Assembly: GCF_030409325.1 (NCBI RefSeq)
Contig: NZ_JAUFPR010000002.1
Location: 1,922,001 to 1,986,000, forward strand
Length of the DNA stretch: 64,000 nucleotides
Origin: Mucilaginibacter aquaedulcis
Lineage (GTDB): Bacteria > Bacteroidota > Bacteroidia > Sphingobacteriales > Sphingobacteriaceae
Reading direction: 5' to 3'
How positions within the stretch are numbered: the stretch's first letter is position 1; every line of letters begins with the position of its first letter. A program made the translations under genes and the position numbers. A model generated the notes under the pieces. The model searched no databases. It was given only the letters and a program-made list of their open reading frames with translations, and was not told the DNA's origin. Positions 35,804 through 44,668 of the stretch are shown one piece after another.

Positions 35804-36394
35804 TTAGTTCTCTGTTGGAATATCGCGAAGCACTTCGGTTAATTTGCCGGAATTAATGTCGTAGAAAAAACCATAGATCTTCATTTTTTTGGGAGTAGCC
35901 GGGCTTGACCGTAGCAGTTCCACATCATGCCTGATTGATTGCTCGTAATTTAGGATGGCCAGGTCATCGTGATCCCACATGGTCGAGATATCAGCATGAA
36001 AATGGTCATGAAACTTCCCGATTAGCTGATCCGGCTCAAATGCTGTAGCACCGCAAAATGAATGGTGAACTACCACCAATCTTTCTAAGTTGTTGAACAG
36101 GTAATTCATCGTAGCTACCGACTGCAATGCTCCTATAGCCCTGCCACCGGCATTTGATAACGTAAACAAGGATTGTGTAGAACCTACATTGTTACCAGCT
36201 TCGTCAAGAATGTTTTCGCCGGGATAAACCTCATCTCCGAAATATTCGGCTACAGCTTTCGGAATACCAGCCGCACGCGGATCGAAGCAATAAATTACGA
36301 TAGATTTCATTGGAATGGCTTGATCGAAGCCGGGAAAGTTGTTTTGATCGAACCAGGGTTGTTTCCTGAATTCGTGTTCACTGAAATTTGTCAT
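35804..36394 (-). CDS. Beta-class carbonic anhydrase-like protein
   Basis: A 196-residue zinc protein of the beta-carbonic anhydrase fold. Zinc ligands and the Asp-Arg dyad are in IYCFDPRA (Cys36, Asp38, Arg40) and VVHHSFCGAT (His111, Cys114). It is expected to interconvert CO2 and bicarbonate, though the family also includes carbon disulfide or carbonyl sulfide hydrolases. The open frame begins at 36442, but ATG at 36394 is chosen because a perfect AAGGAGGA lies eight bases before it. The gene is divergent from a TetR regulator and probably repressed by it. It forms an operon with the HD hydrolase. Confidence 0.88.
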   Translation of the reverse strand: MTNFSEHEFRKQPWFDQNNFPGFDQAIPMKSIVIYCFDPRAAGIPKAVAEYFGDEVYPGENILDEAGNNVGSTQSLFTLSNAGGRAIGALQSVATMNYLFNNLERLVVVHHSFCGATAFEPDQLIGKFHDHFHADISTMWDHDDLAILNYEQSIRHDVELLRSSPATPKKMKIYGFFYDINSGKLTEVLRDIPTEN

Positions 36395-36400
36395 TTTTTT

Positions 36401-36408
36401 TCCTCCTT
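36401..36408 (-). promoter_or_regulatory. Canonical Shine-Dalgarno site for the carbonic anhydrase
   Basis: On the minus strand AAGGAGGA lies seven to eight bases before the ATG at 36394. It fixes the start codon. Such a complete site is rare in Bacteroidota and was not seen before other genes in the window. Confidence 0.8.
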
Positions 36409-36430
36409 TTTTGAAAATATTTTTTAGTAT

Positions 36431-36495
36431 TATCTTTGACAAAAGTAGACGGATCTGTTTACTTTATCAAGAAAAAGTAGACAGATTTGTGTACT
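36431..36495. promoter_or_regulatory. Divergent promoters with two tandem TetR-type operators
   Basis: Dyads AGTAGACGGATCTGTTTACT (36444-36463) and AGTAGACAGATTTGTGTACT (36476-36495) start exactly 32 bp apart, about three helical turns. A plus-strand box TATCTTTG (36431-36438) precedes them, and a minus-strand box TACTTTTG (36440-36447) overlaps the first. Binding would shut off both the carbonic anhydrase operon and the TetR gene. Confidence 0.75.
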
Positions 36496-36522
36496 TTTCT
36501 TAAATTGACAAATAGATGATCT

Positions 36523-37134
36523 ATGACAGCTGAAACATCGAATCTTAAAGACCTGCGCACCGATACTATTGAATCACTTAAACCCCGTGATCGCATTTTA
36601 AAAACGGCTAATGCACTTTTTAATGAATACGGTGTTAATACAATTGGAATTGACCGGATCATCGCAGAAAGCAGTGTATCAAAAAGAACCTTTTATAACT
36701 ATTTCACTTCAAAGAACGAAGTAATTGCGGCCTATCTGGAGTCAAAAGACTGGCTTCGTTTCGCAGAGCTTAACAAGCACGTTTCGCGGGTTAAAGGTGG
36801 CGCTAAAGCGGAGATATTGGCAATATTTGATTTTCTTGAACAATGGTTTTCTGAGGATGATTTTAATGGCTGTGCTTTTGCCCGTGGTTTAAATGATTTT
36901 ACCCAGGAAGATGTAAAAGAGCTTAGAAAGAAAGTAGATCTTTATTTTGAGCATTGGGGAGAATTTATAAAATCGAGGCTCAAAGCTCTTGTAAAACCGG
37001 AAGAAATAAAGGTGCTTTTTCCTCAATTGTTAAGTTTAATAACCGGATCGGTCATTGTGGCCCAGGGACTTGGTGATGCAAAGGTTGCACAATTAAACAA
37101 GCGAATAGCTGAAAGTATTTTAACCGATTATTAA
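36523..37134 (+). CDS. TetR/AcrR-family regulator (divergent from carbonic anhydrase operon)
   Basis: A 203-residue repressor. The N-terminal helix-turn-helix is RILKTANALFNEYGVNTIGIDRIIAESSVSKRTFYNYFTSKNEVI (about 23-67). The ligand-binding domain (about 85-200) includes WFSEDDFNGCAFARGLNDF, a segment common in regulators with the TetR_C_11/YxaF-like fold. The upstream tandem dyads strongly suggest autoregulation together with control of the carbonic anhydrase/HD operon. The ligand is unknown; a substrate of those enzymes is a reasonable guess. This regulator is distinct from the TetR encoded 46 bp downstream. Confidence 0.92.
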   Translation: MTAETSNLKDLRTDTIESLKPRDRILKTANALFNEYGVNTIGIDRIIAESSVSKRTFYNYFTSKNEVIAAYLESKDWLRFAELNKHVSRVKGGAKAEILAIFDFLEQWFSEDDFNGCAFARGLNDFTQEDVKELRKKVDLYFEHWGEFIKSRLKALVKPEEIKVLFPQLLSLITGSVIVAQGLGDAKVAQLNKRIAESILTDY

Positions 37135-37152
37135 TACAGTGGCATAATTTTT

Positions 37153-37183
37153 TAAGTTTGCAACGTACTAATTAGTATTTATG
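37153..37183 (+). promoter_or_regulatory. TetR-type operator (site B) and promoter of the second TetR gene
   Basis: TAAGTTTG (37153-37160) fits the TAnnTTTG box. Five bases later is the dyad core TACTAATTAGTA (37166-37177), identical to the core before the DUF420 gene. The operator reaches the start codon at 37181, giving a very short leader and clear autorepression geometry. Confidence 0.7.
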
Positions 37184-37768
37184 GCAAAAGCAGCGGCAAC
37201 ACGCTCAATGATAATTCAAAAGGCATTCGATCTGATCTACGAAAGAGGTTATCAGGCTACCAGTATCGACGAGATTATCGCCACGACACAAGTTACCAAG
37301 GGCGCTTTTTTTTATCATTTTAAGAATAAGGAAGAAATGGGACTGGCAGTCATTAATGAGATCATGTATCCAAACATGCTCCCGTTATTAGGAGATTCGC
37401 TGAGCAAACCGGGGGATATCCGTCCACGCATATATGAGATGATGAAAGCATTGTTATCCAATCACCAATTTTTCAAAGTGGAATTCGGATGTCCGGTGGT
37501 CAACCTGATTGAAGAAATGGCATCGCTGAACGCCCGTTTTCACCAGGCGCTTACCCGTGTGATTATGGCCTGGCAAACAGAGCTTGAAAACGCAATACGT
37601 GGCGCCCAGGATCAGCAGCAACTTACGCAGGAACACAATGCCGAAAACATCGCAAGCTATGTAATCTCCGGCTACGGCGGAGCACGGTATATGGGTAAAA
37701 TATTTGGCAGATCTTCGTACAGCGCATTCCTACAGGAATTTAAGAAATACCTCGACAACCTTAACTAA
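37181..37768 (+). CDS. TetR/AcrR-family regulator with a probable multi-gene regulon
   Basis: A 195-residue repressor with the helix-turn-helix SMIIQKAFDLIYERGYQATSIDEIIATTQVTKGAFFYHFKNKEEM (about 8-53) and a ligand domain with EFGCPVVNLIEEMAS (about 104-118), as in AcuR/TetR_C-type regulators of small electrophiles. Near-identical dyads lie before this gene (B), the diheme peroxidase (C), the DUF420 gene (A) and the sigma gene (D). It is the nearest regulator to all of them, and B overlaps its own start. The regulon is inferred from sequence matches and awaits binding data. Confidence 0.92.
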   Translation: MAKAAATRSMIIQKAFDLIYERGYQATSIDEIIATTQVTKGAFFYHFKNKEEMGLAVINEIMYPNMLPLLGDSLSKPGDIRPRIYEMMKALLSNHQFFKVEFGCPVVNLIEEMASLNARFHQALTRVIMAWQTELENAIRGAQDQQQLTQEHNAENIASYVISGYGGARYMGKIFGRSSYSAFLQEFKKYLDNLN

Positions 37769-37780
37769 TTTTTTTACCTT

Positions 37781-37816
37781 AAAACATACCATATAGTATG
37801 TTTTAAAATACTTTTG
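37781..37816 (+). promoter_or_regulatory. TetR-type operator (site C) and promoter of the peroxidase
   Basis: The palindrome-like site at 37781-37804 has half-sites ACATAC and GTATGT around CATATA. Four bases later is TACTTTTG (37809-37816), a TAnnTTTG box. Operator-to-box spacing equals that at the DUF420 promoter (30002-30037). Confidence 0.72.
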
Positions 37817-37852
37817 CTATACCCCATGACGGTGTGCCGTCAACAAATACAT

Positions 37853-38908
37853 ATGAAATTTAAAATATTAGTTATTGCTCTTGTGTTAAACCTTGTCATT
37901 GGCATTACAGCATATGAACTCCGGCCGTCAAAGATCAATTATTATATTACTGCCGAAAATATATACTTTACGGTTCCTGCAAATTTCCCAAAGCCTTTTT
38001 ACAGCTTTCGGAATAATCCGATAACACCAGCGGGATTTAAACTGGGGCGCATCTTATTTTACGATCCGGTTCTTTCACTCGATGAGTCCATATCTTGTGC
38101 TAATTGCCATCAACCTATTGCTGCTTTCGCCGACTTTGGCCATCCGGTAAGTGCCGGTATAAAGCATTGTGCGGGCACCCGCAATGCGCCAGGTCTGTTT
38201 AACCTTGCCTGGAATAACTCGATGATGTGGGACGGCAGAATTAAGGATTTGAAAATATCTCCTATAAATGCTATTACGAACCCATGTGAGATGGCTAATG
38301 AGCTTAACAACATCGCTTCCCGGCTTCAAGCCATTCCACCTTATCCTATGCTTTTCAGAGCGGCCTTTGGCAAACCTGAAGTAACACCTGCAAATGTCCT
38401 GAACGCACTGACGCAATTTATGGCAATGATTGTGTCAGCGAATTCGAAATATGATAAGTACATCCGTAAGGAACCGGGCGGAAATTTTACTATTGAGGAA
38501 AAACAAGGTTATCTTTTGTTCAGACAGAAATGTAGTGGTTGTCACACAGAACCCCTATTTACCGACCAAAGTTACCGGAATAATGGACTTGATGTGCATT
38601 CACATGATCACGGTCGCTACAACTCCACGCATGACACGAACGATATTGATAAATTTCGTGTACCGTCATTAAGAAATATTGAACTAACTGCGCCTTACAT
38701 GCACGATGGCCGCTTTGCTACCCTGGCTGATGTTATGAACCATTATAATACAGGCGTAATGGCAAACGCGCATCTGGATATACACTTACAGCAAAACGGT
38801 GTTCGTGGTATTCCATTATCCGTCGATGATCAAAACAAGATAATTTCATTTTTAAAAACTTTAACCGATAAGGAACTGGTGAACGATCCGAGGTTCCAAA
38901 AACCATAA
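37853..38908 (+). CDS. Diheme cytochrome-c peroxidase / MauG-family protein
   Basis: A 351-residue periplasmic protein with an N-terminal anchor helix (about 4-20). Two c-type heme sites are visible: CANCH (Cys82, Cys85, His86) and CSGCH (Cys227, Cys230, His231). Other family blocks are GRILFYDPVLSLDESISC, GTRNAPGLFNLAWNNSMMWDGRI and the C-terminal RVPSLRNIELTAPYMHDGRF. It should reduce hydrogen peroxide with cytochrome electrons, or act as a MauG-type oxidase. The frame opens at a TTG at 37814, but the promoter box there excludes that start; ATG at 37853 gives the anchor. It follows and is probably repressed by the second TetR. Confidence 0.92.
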   Translation: MKFKILVIALVLNLVIGITAYELRPSKINYYITAENIYFTVPANFPKPFYSFRNNPITPAGFKLGRILFYDPVLSLDESISCANCHQPIAAFADFGHPVSAGIKHCAGTRNAPGLFNLAWNNSMMWDGRIKDLKISPINAITNPCEMANELNNIASRLQAIPPYPMLFRAAFGKPEVTPANVLNALTQFMAMIVSANSKYDKYIRKEPGGNFTIEEKQGYLLFRQKCSGCHTEPLFTDQSYRNNGLDVHSHDHGRYNSTHDTNDIDKFRVPSLRNIELTAPYMHDGRFATLADVMNHYNTGVMANAHLDIHLQQNGVRGIPLSVDDQNKIISFLKTLTDKELVNDPRFQKP

Positions 38909-39215
38909 TCAGTCTCGTGTTCAATGCTAAGAACTCTGGCTTATTACAGTCAGTTGTATTCCAACTTTTATTGATAACCGCGTCAGTTCAGCTGTAGAGT
39001 TCGTTGAAGATAGATAACCGAGCAAATATCAGCGCTTAGATATGTATCATCCCCAAAAAAATTAGATTTTTTTTCGCACTACTTCGCTTTCTAACATTTA
39101 ATATTACTTTTACTTCATAAACACCCTTACCTAACAATTCAGATTAATTATAGAATGAAACTGACCGGGCAACAATTGCTTGGTCATCGCGCATCTTATT
39201 GTTTTTATTTTTGAT
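38909..39215 (+). other. Intergenic upstream of the second PUL
   Basis: There is no gene here. The last 150 bp are AT-rich and must hold the promoter of the sigma/anti-sigma genes. No operator or terminator could be assigned. Confidence 0.35.
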
Positions 39216-39773
39216 ATGTACAACTATAACACACTTAACGATATAGAACTTATCAACTTGCTGGCGATTGACGACGAGAAAGCATTTACAGAAATTTACA
39301 ATCGCTACTGGAACAGGCTTTTTGCAATTGCGTTCAATAAACTCCGTGATTTGAATGAAGCGGAAGAAATTGTGCAGGATATTTTCGTTTCGCTTTGGAA
39401 ACGTCGTAAAGTGCTTGAGATAACCGACACCCTAAGTGCCTACCTGGCAGTATCTGTGAAATATCGCGTCATCAAATTATTGAACAAACAGAATAATCAG
39501 CAGCAATATATTGCGCACACCGGCAATGTAGTGAGTATGTGCGATGATTCTACCCAACAATGGATCGAATTTGAAGAACTGAAGAACCAATTAGCAGTGT
39601 ACGTTGCAAGCCTTCCTGAAAAATGCCGGCTTGTGTATCAGATGAGCCGTGACCAGGGCTTTACCCATAAGAAAATCGCTTCTGAATTAGGCATCGCCGA
39701 AAAAACTGTTGAAGCTCATTTAACAAAAGCCGTTAAAATACTGCGTGCAAGGCTTAGCCAGATCCTCTTATAA
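39216..39773 (+). CDS. ECF RNA polymerase sigma factor of the second PUL
   Basis: A 185-residue ECF sigma factor of the Bacteroidetes PUL type. Region 2 is FTEIYNRYWNRLFAIAFNKLRDLNEAEEIVQDIFVSLWKRR (about 24-64). Region 4 is VASLPEKCRLVYQMSRDQGFTHKKIASELGIAEKTVEAHLTKAVKILR (about 130-178). The frame starts at a TTG at 39180, but ATG at 39216 gives the usual MYNYNTLNDIELINLL opening. A FecR gene and an STN-bearing SusC follow, so this sigma factor should switch on the SusC/D operon when the transporter is occupied. Confidence 0.92.
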   Translation: MYNYNTLNDIELINLLAIDDEKAFTEIYNRYWNRLFAIAFNKLRDLNEAEEIVQDIFVSLWKRRKVLEITDTLSAYLAVSVKYRVIKLLNKQNNQQQYIAHTGNVVSMCDDSTQQWIEFEELKNQLAVYVASLPEKCRLVYQMSRDQGFTHKKIASELGIAEKTVEAHLTKAVKILRARLSQILL

Positions 39774-39884
39774 TTACCCTGCCAATTACTACATTTTAGT
39801 TTTTTATTTCCTTACCTCATTTTTTTTATTTTCTCACTAAGGGGTTTTGCCTTTACGGAGGACATACTATAAAATGCCCTAAAA

Positions 39885-41045
39885 ATGCAGCCAAACTTTA
39901 CTGAGGAGAGAATAAAAGAATTAGCCGCAAAATGGTTAAACAAAAACATTACACCTGCCGAGCAAAAAGAGTTTGCTGAGTGGTATAATAGAGACCAGGA
40001 TGCGGTGGTTGAAATTCCGTCTGAATTTGCAGCGAGTGAAGAGGTTTTAAAGAATCGGATTCTATCCAAGGTTAATCATGATATCAGGAACGATCGGAAA
40101 AGATCAAAGCCTAAAGCGTGGTTATCGGCTGCGGCAAGTATAATACTTGTAGCAGGTATTGGAGGATATTACTTTCAACACCAAAGGTTTCATAAGGAGA
40201 ACGTTGCCAAACAAACTGCTTTACCCATTAACGATGTTTTACCAGGTTGTTCTAAAGCAACTTTAACGTTGTCGGGCGGTGTGAAGATTAACCTGAACAG
40301 CAATAAACTGGGGCTGGTAGCCAACCAGGGAAAAACGCAACTAAAAAAGAACAGTGAAGGGCAGGTAATCTATGAGCCACAAGCAAACAACCAGTCTTCA
40401 GCACTAATTTATAATACAATTACAGTCCCTAAGGGTGGTCGGTATCAGGTTATATTGTCTGATAGCACCAAGGTATGGTTAAACTCAGCATCATCGATTA
40501 CCTTTCCCGTAGCCTTTTCAAAGGTAGAGCGAAGAGTAAGCATAACCGGTGAGGTGTATTTGGAAGTTGCCAAAAACAAGCATTTACCGTTCAGGGTTGT
40601 GGCAGGCAAACAAACTGTCGAGGTATTAGGCACACACTTCAATATTAATGCCTACCCTGATGAACCATCTATAAAAACCACACTGGCAGAAGGAAAGGTA
40701 AAAGTGATAACAAATAACCAAACGGCTATACTCGCACCACAACAGCAAGCAGAATTATCGAACGATGAAGCCGGAAAAATAATGATTCATCCTGTAGATG
40801 TGGATAACGTACTTGCATGGAAAAGCGGCGTTTTTCAGTTTGATAAGGCTGAAATATCATTCATCATGCGCGAAATATCAAGATGGTACGATGTACAGAT
40901 AAAGTTTGAAGGTGATGTACCAAATAGAAAATTTACGGGAAGCATTTCGCGCAATGTGAATCTTTCTGAGTTTTTAAATATGCTAAGTTATACCGGTTTG
41001 GGTTTTAAAACCTATGACCACGTAGTTATCGTCAGTGATAAATGA
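39885..41045 (+). CDS. FecR-family anti-sigma factor of the second PUL
   Basis: A 386-residue inner-membrane anti-sigma factor. The cytoplasmic part (1-78) opens with ERIKELAAKWLNKNITPAEQKEFAEWYN. A single transmembrane helix lies at about 81-97. The periplasmic FecR domain (about 180-275) includes SITGEVYLEVAKNKHLPFRV and VEVLGTHFNINAYPD; the C-terminal DUF4974 domain has WKSGVFQFDKAEISFIMREISRWYDVQI. It lies 112 bp after the sigma gene and 266 bp before susC, as in sigma-controlled PULs. Confidence 0.94.
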   Translation: MQPNFTEERIKELAAKWLNKNITPAEQKEFAEWYNRDQDAVVEIPSEFAASEEVLKNRILSKVNHDIRNDRKRSKPKAWLSAAASIILVAGIGGYYFQHQRFHKENVAKQTALPINDVLPGCSKATLTLSGGVKINLNSNKLGLVANQGKTQLKKNSEGQVIYEPQANNQSSALIYNTITVPKGGRYQVILSDSTKVWLNSASSITFPVAFSKVERRVSITGEVYLEVAKNKHLPFRVVAGKQTVEVLGTHFNINAYPDEPSIKTTLAEGKVKVITNNQTAILAPQQQAELSNDEAGKIMIHPVDVDNVLAWKSGVFQFDKAEISFIMREISRWYDVQIKFEGDVPNRKFTGSISRNVNLSEFLNMLSYTGLGFKTYDHVVIVSDK

Positions 41046-41212
41046 TACTAAATTAAAAAACTGCGGGAATTAACCAACCCTGCAATATAAAACAACCAAT
41101 TAATCCAATTTATTAACCTAATTTTTATTAAATGAGAAAATCAATACTCAGATCCCCCTGAAGCTATGGGTCAAATTATATGCTTAAAAGCATAAGGTAG
41201 CCGATTAAAATA

Positions 41213-41238
41213 CCGGTATGCGTTGGCGCGCATACCGG
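41213..41238. other. Hairpin in the susC leader
   Basis: Ten-base arms CCGGTATGCG/CGCATACCGG with loop TTGGCG lie in the 266-bp region between FecR and susC. A smaller hairpin, ATGCTTAAAAGCAT, lies about 30 bp earlier. There is no T-run, so this may be a leader structure or weak terminator before the sigma-dependent promoter. Confidence 0.45.
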
Positions 41239-41311
41239 AGAATAAAATCTGGGTCACCTATATCCCAATCCACAATTGAAAAGTAAGTCTTAACCCAAAC
41301 TCATCAAAATT

Positions 41312-44300
41312 ATGAAATTTAATTTTATGGTGCTACCCGTAAAACGGCATCACCTGTTTAGATATTTTTTAGCTATGAAGCTAACTACGGTACTAATCTT
41401 TGCAGTTCTTTTAGACGTAAGTGCAAAGGGATTCAGCCAAACGGTTACCATTCACGAAAACAACGTTTCCGTTGAGAAAGTGCTGAAGATTATAAAAAAG
41501 CAAAGCGGATACAACTATCTTTTTGAAGAAACAGCGACCGCAAAAACATCAAAGATCAATATTGATATTACCAATGCCTCCGTTGAAGATGCTTTGGATA
41601 AATGCTTTATTGGACAGCCGCTGACTTACAAAATCATCCAAAAAACGGCCGTGATCAAAGCTCGTACAGAAACCCCTGTTGCTACTGCAGATAATATCAC
41701 AATTAAAGGTAAAGTCACCGATAAAGCTACCGGAGAACCTCTGATTGGTGCTTCTGTACGCATCAAAGGTCGAACCAACGGTGTATCAACAAATGTCAGC
41801 GGCGATTACGTTCTTACCACACCTGATGACGCCGTGCTTGTAGTATCCTACATTGGATATGTAACCATTGAAGTACCTGTAAACAAAAACCCGAAACTCA
41901 ACATTTCCCTCGAAGTGAGTGGTGACAAACTAAATGAAGTTGTGGTAATTGGTTATGGTTCGCAAAAAAAGAAGGATATTACCTCAGCCATATCGGTTGT
42001 CGAGCTTTCTGATGTTAAGGAACGTCCTCTCCTATCGGTAGCAGAATCCATTGCCGGTAAAGTTCCAGGCACCCAGGTATTACAACCATCAGGAAAACCC
42101 GGAGCAGATCTGACAGTTTTCGTGCGTGGTGTTGCATCACTATCCGGCAATACACAGCCCTTATACGTTATAGATGGTGTTGTTGCGTATGACACCCGCA
42201 GTATTGATCCGAACTCTATCGAATCTATCAGCATCTTGAAAGATGCAGCTGCGGCAGGTATTTATGGCGCCGCCGGTTCAACAAACGGGGTTGTTTTAAT
42301 TACCACCAAAAAGGGCTCTAAAGGCAAAACACGGGTTGATTTAAACCTTTATTCCGGCGATCAGCGGATCACCAAAAAACTGTCGGTATTAAACAGTCAG
42401 CAACTGGCTGATCTGTTAACCGAAGAGGAAGTAAATTCCGGAAATACAGTTTTTACCATCCCAGCCTCTACCATTGCGGCCAGCGATAATAACTGGCAGG
42501 ATTTGATCTACCGTAAGGCGGCATCAACCGGCGTAAATGCAAATTTCTCGGGAGGCGGGGATAAAGGAACCTACAGTTTTGGCGTAGGCTATGTTGATCA
42601 GGACGGTATCATACTCACCTCAAACTATAAAAGATATTCCTCTAATCTGACTGTAGAGCAGGAAATGAATAAATGGCTATCGGCAGGTGCTCATATAAAC
42701 TATAACCGAACCAATTATGCCGACGTGTATGACAACCAGCGTGCAAACTATGGTGGTGTTGTGCTTAGTGCACTTACTACTCCACCCTTCAGCTCTATCT
42801 ACAATCCAAATGGCGATGGCACTTACGGTTTCAACACGTTTTCGCAAGGAGTATTAAATCCTCTTGGTGGTATCTACGGTCAAAACAACCAGACTGTTGG
42901 CAATAATATTTTAGGCGAAGGTCATATACAGATAAAGTTACCTTTATACCTCACCTATCGTTCACAATTTGGTGTTACACTTGAAAATGCCTACAATACC
43001 GTTTTTCAGGATCCTCGCCTTACCAGTGGCGCTAAAACTTTGGGTGGCATAAGTTCCTATAATACCTCGGAAAACTTCAGGTATATTTGGGATAACACGC
43101 TGACGTTCGACCACAAATTTGGAAGTCACTCGGTTAATGCTACCATTGGTACAAGTGCTTCCAAACAACACGGTCAGTCATCGGCTCAGTCGGGTTATGG
43201 TTTTCCGAGTCCGGGTATACACGAGCTTTCAGCTGCCTCCAATTATACCATTAACCAAACTTTTCAGGATGAGTGGACGCTTCAATCATACTTCGCAAGG
43301 GTAAACTATGCATATAATGACAAATACCTGTTAACGGCAACTGTTCGCCGGGATGGTTCATCAAAGCTCGGCATCAAAAATCAATGGGGTAATTTCCCTG
43401 CGTTTTCGGCAGGATGGCGTGTATCCAGCGAAGATTTTATGAAAGGCCTTACAGCCATCAATGATTTAAAATTGAGAGCCGGCTGGGGCGCTACTGGTAA
43501 CCTCCCTGCTGATCTTTATCCATCATACAGCTTGTTGAGTACTGGCAACAATTATGCATACGATGGCACAACCATTGTGTCAGGTACTGCTCCAAGCTCG
43601 CAGGCTGGCAATCCGAATTTGCGTTGGGAAGAAACCAAGCAATTCAATGCAGGTGTGGATATTTCGTTTTTCAACAGTCTTATCAATATCACGGCCGATT
43701 ACTACATTAAGCGTACCCGCGGACTGATTTTACCGGTACAACAGCCTCTGTCTTCAGGTGTATCAACGGTAGAAGAAAACCTGCCAGGTTATATACAGAA
43801 CAAAGGTTTTGAGTTTGTGATCAGCGCCAATGTAATCAGAAAAAAAGACATCAGCTGGACAAGTTCCTACAATATGTCTTTCAACAGGAATGTGGCCCAG
43901 TTTCCTCAAGGTACTGCACCGATTTATACCGGCTATATACAGGACATAGGCGGTAACGCCGGAATAGTACAAAGCGGCCTTCCTCTGGGCTCTTTTTATG
44001 GATATATTGATGACGGAGTGAATCCGCAAACCGGTAATATCAACTTCCGCGACCTGAACCACGATAATAAGATTTCGCCTGATCAGGACAGAACCTATCT
44101 CGGCAGTGCATTACCAAAGTTCTCCTTTGGCTTTAATAACCAGTTCAGTATCTACGATTTTGATCTGAACTTCCTGGTGGATGGGGTTTATGGCAACAAA
44201 ATATACAACGCAACCCGTATGGAGACAGAGGCCATGACTGAATTAGTTAATCAAACTACCAACGTTTTACGCAGGTGGCGCAAACCAGGAGATATAACCG

Positions 44301-44647
44301 ACGTACCAAAAGCGCAATACGGAAATGCAGCTCCTGCCAACTCGGTACCAAACTACAGTATTTCTTCACGCTGGGTTGAAAATGGTTCTTATTTGAAAGT
44401 ACGGCAGATCACACTTGCCTATAACTTCAGAGGTAAATGGCTTGAACACGCCGGCATAACCAAGCTGCGTCCATATGTAACACTTCAAAATATGTTCACC
44501 ATAACTGGTTATAAGGGTTACTCGCCCGAACTGAATGCTACCAGCAATTATGGAGCAGGTGCCAACGTGGCTACGCAGATGGGATTTGACCATGGTACTT
44601 ACCCTCAGGCTAAGGGCTTTACATTCGGTATTAATGCTACTCTTTAA
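41312..44647 (+). CDS. SusC-family TonB-dependent transporter with STN signalling domain
   Basis: A 1111-residue transporter that both imports and signals. In order: signal region (about 20-43, ending KGFSQ); STN domain (about 48-115, VEKVLKIIKKQSGYNYLFEE), the contact for FecR; carboxypeptidase-regulatory-like domain (about 127-200, IKGKVTDKATGEPLIGASVRIKG); SusC plug (VVVIGYGSQKKKDITSAISVV, then ISILKDAAAAGIYGAAG); and barrel. The STN domain distinguishes it from the first SusC at 1412-4540 and fits control by the sigma/FecR pair just upstream. SusD follows after 21 bp. The glycan is unknown. Confidence 0.95.
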   Translation: MKFNFMVLPVKRHHLFRYFLAMKLTTVLIFAVLLDVSAKGFSQTVTIHENNVSVEKVLKIIKKQSGYNYLFEETATAKTSKINIDITNASVEDALDKCFIGQPLTYKIIQKTAVIKARTETPVATADNITIKGKVTDKATGEPLIGASVRIKGRTNGVSTNVSGDYVLTTPDDAVLVVSYIGYVTIEVPVNKNPKLNISLEVSGDKLNEVVVIGYGSQKKKDITSAISVVELSDVKERPLLSVAESIAGKVPGTQVLQPSGKPGADLTVFVRGVASLSGNTQPLYVIDGVVAYDTRSIDPNSIESISILKDAAAAGIYGAAGSTNGVVLITTKKGSKGKTRVDLNLYSGDQRITKKLSVLNSQQLADLLTEEEVNSGNTVFTIPASTIAASDNNWQDLIYRKAASTGVNANFSGGGDKGTYSFGVGYVDQDGIILTSNYKRYSSNLTVEQEMNKWLSAGAHINYNRTNYADVYDNQRANYGGVVLSALTTPPFSSIYNPNGDGTYGFNTFSQGVLNPLGGIYGQNNQTVGNNILGEGHIQIKLPLYLTYRSQFGVTLENAYNTVFQDPRLTSGAKTLGGISSYNTSENFRYIWDNTLTFDHKFGSHSVNATIGTSASKQHGQSSAQSGYGFPSPGIHELSAASNYTINQTFQDEWTLQSYFARVNYAYNDKYLLTATVRRDGSSKLGIKNQWGNFPAFSAGWRVSSEDFMKGLTAINDLKLRAGWGATGNLPADLYPSYSLLSTGNNYAYDGTTIVSGTAPSSQAGNPNLRWEETKQFNAGVDISFFNSLINITADYYIKRTRGLILPVQQPLSSGVSTVEENLPGYIQNKGFEFVISANVIRKKDISWTSSYNMSFNRNVAQFPQGTAPIYTGYIQDIGGNAGIVQSGLPLGSFYGYIDDGVNPQTGNINFRDLNHDNKISPDQDRTYLGSALPKFSFGFNNQFSIYDFDLNFLVDGVYGNKIYNATRMETEAMTELVNQTTNVLRRWRKPGDITDVPKAQYGNAAPANSVPNYSISSRWVENGSYLKVRQITLAYNFRGKWLEHAGITKLRPYVTLQNMFTITGYKGYSPELNATSNYGAGANVATQMGFDHGTYPQAKGFTFGINATL

Positions 44648-44668
44648 TCGAATTTCAATTATTGAATT

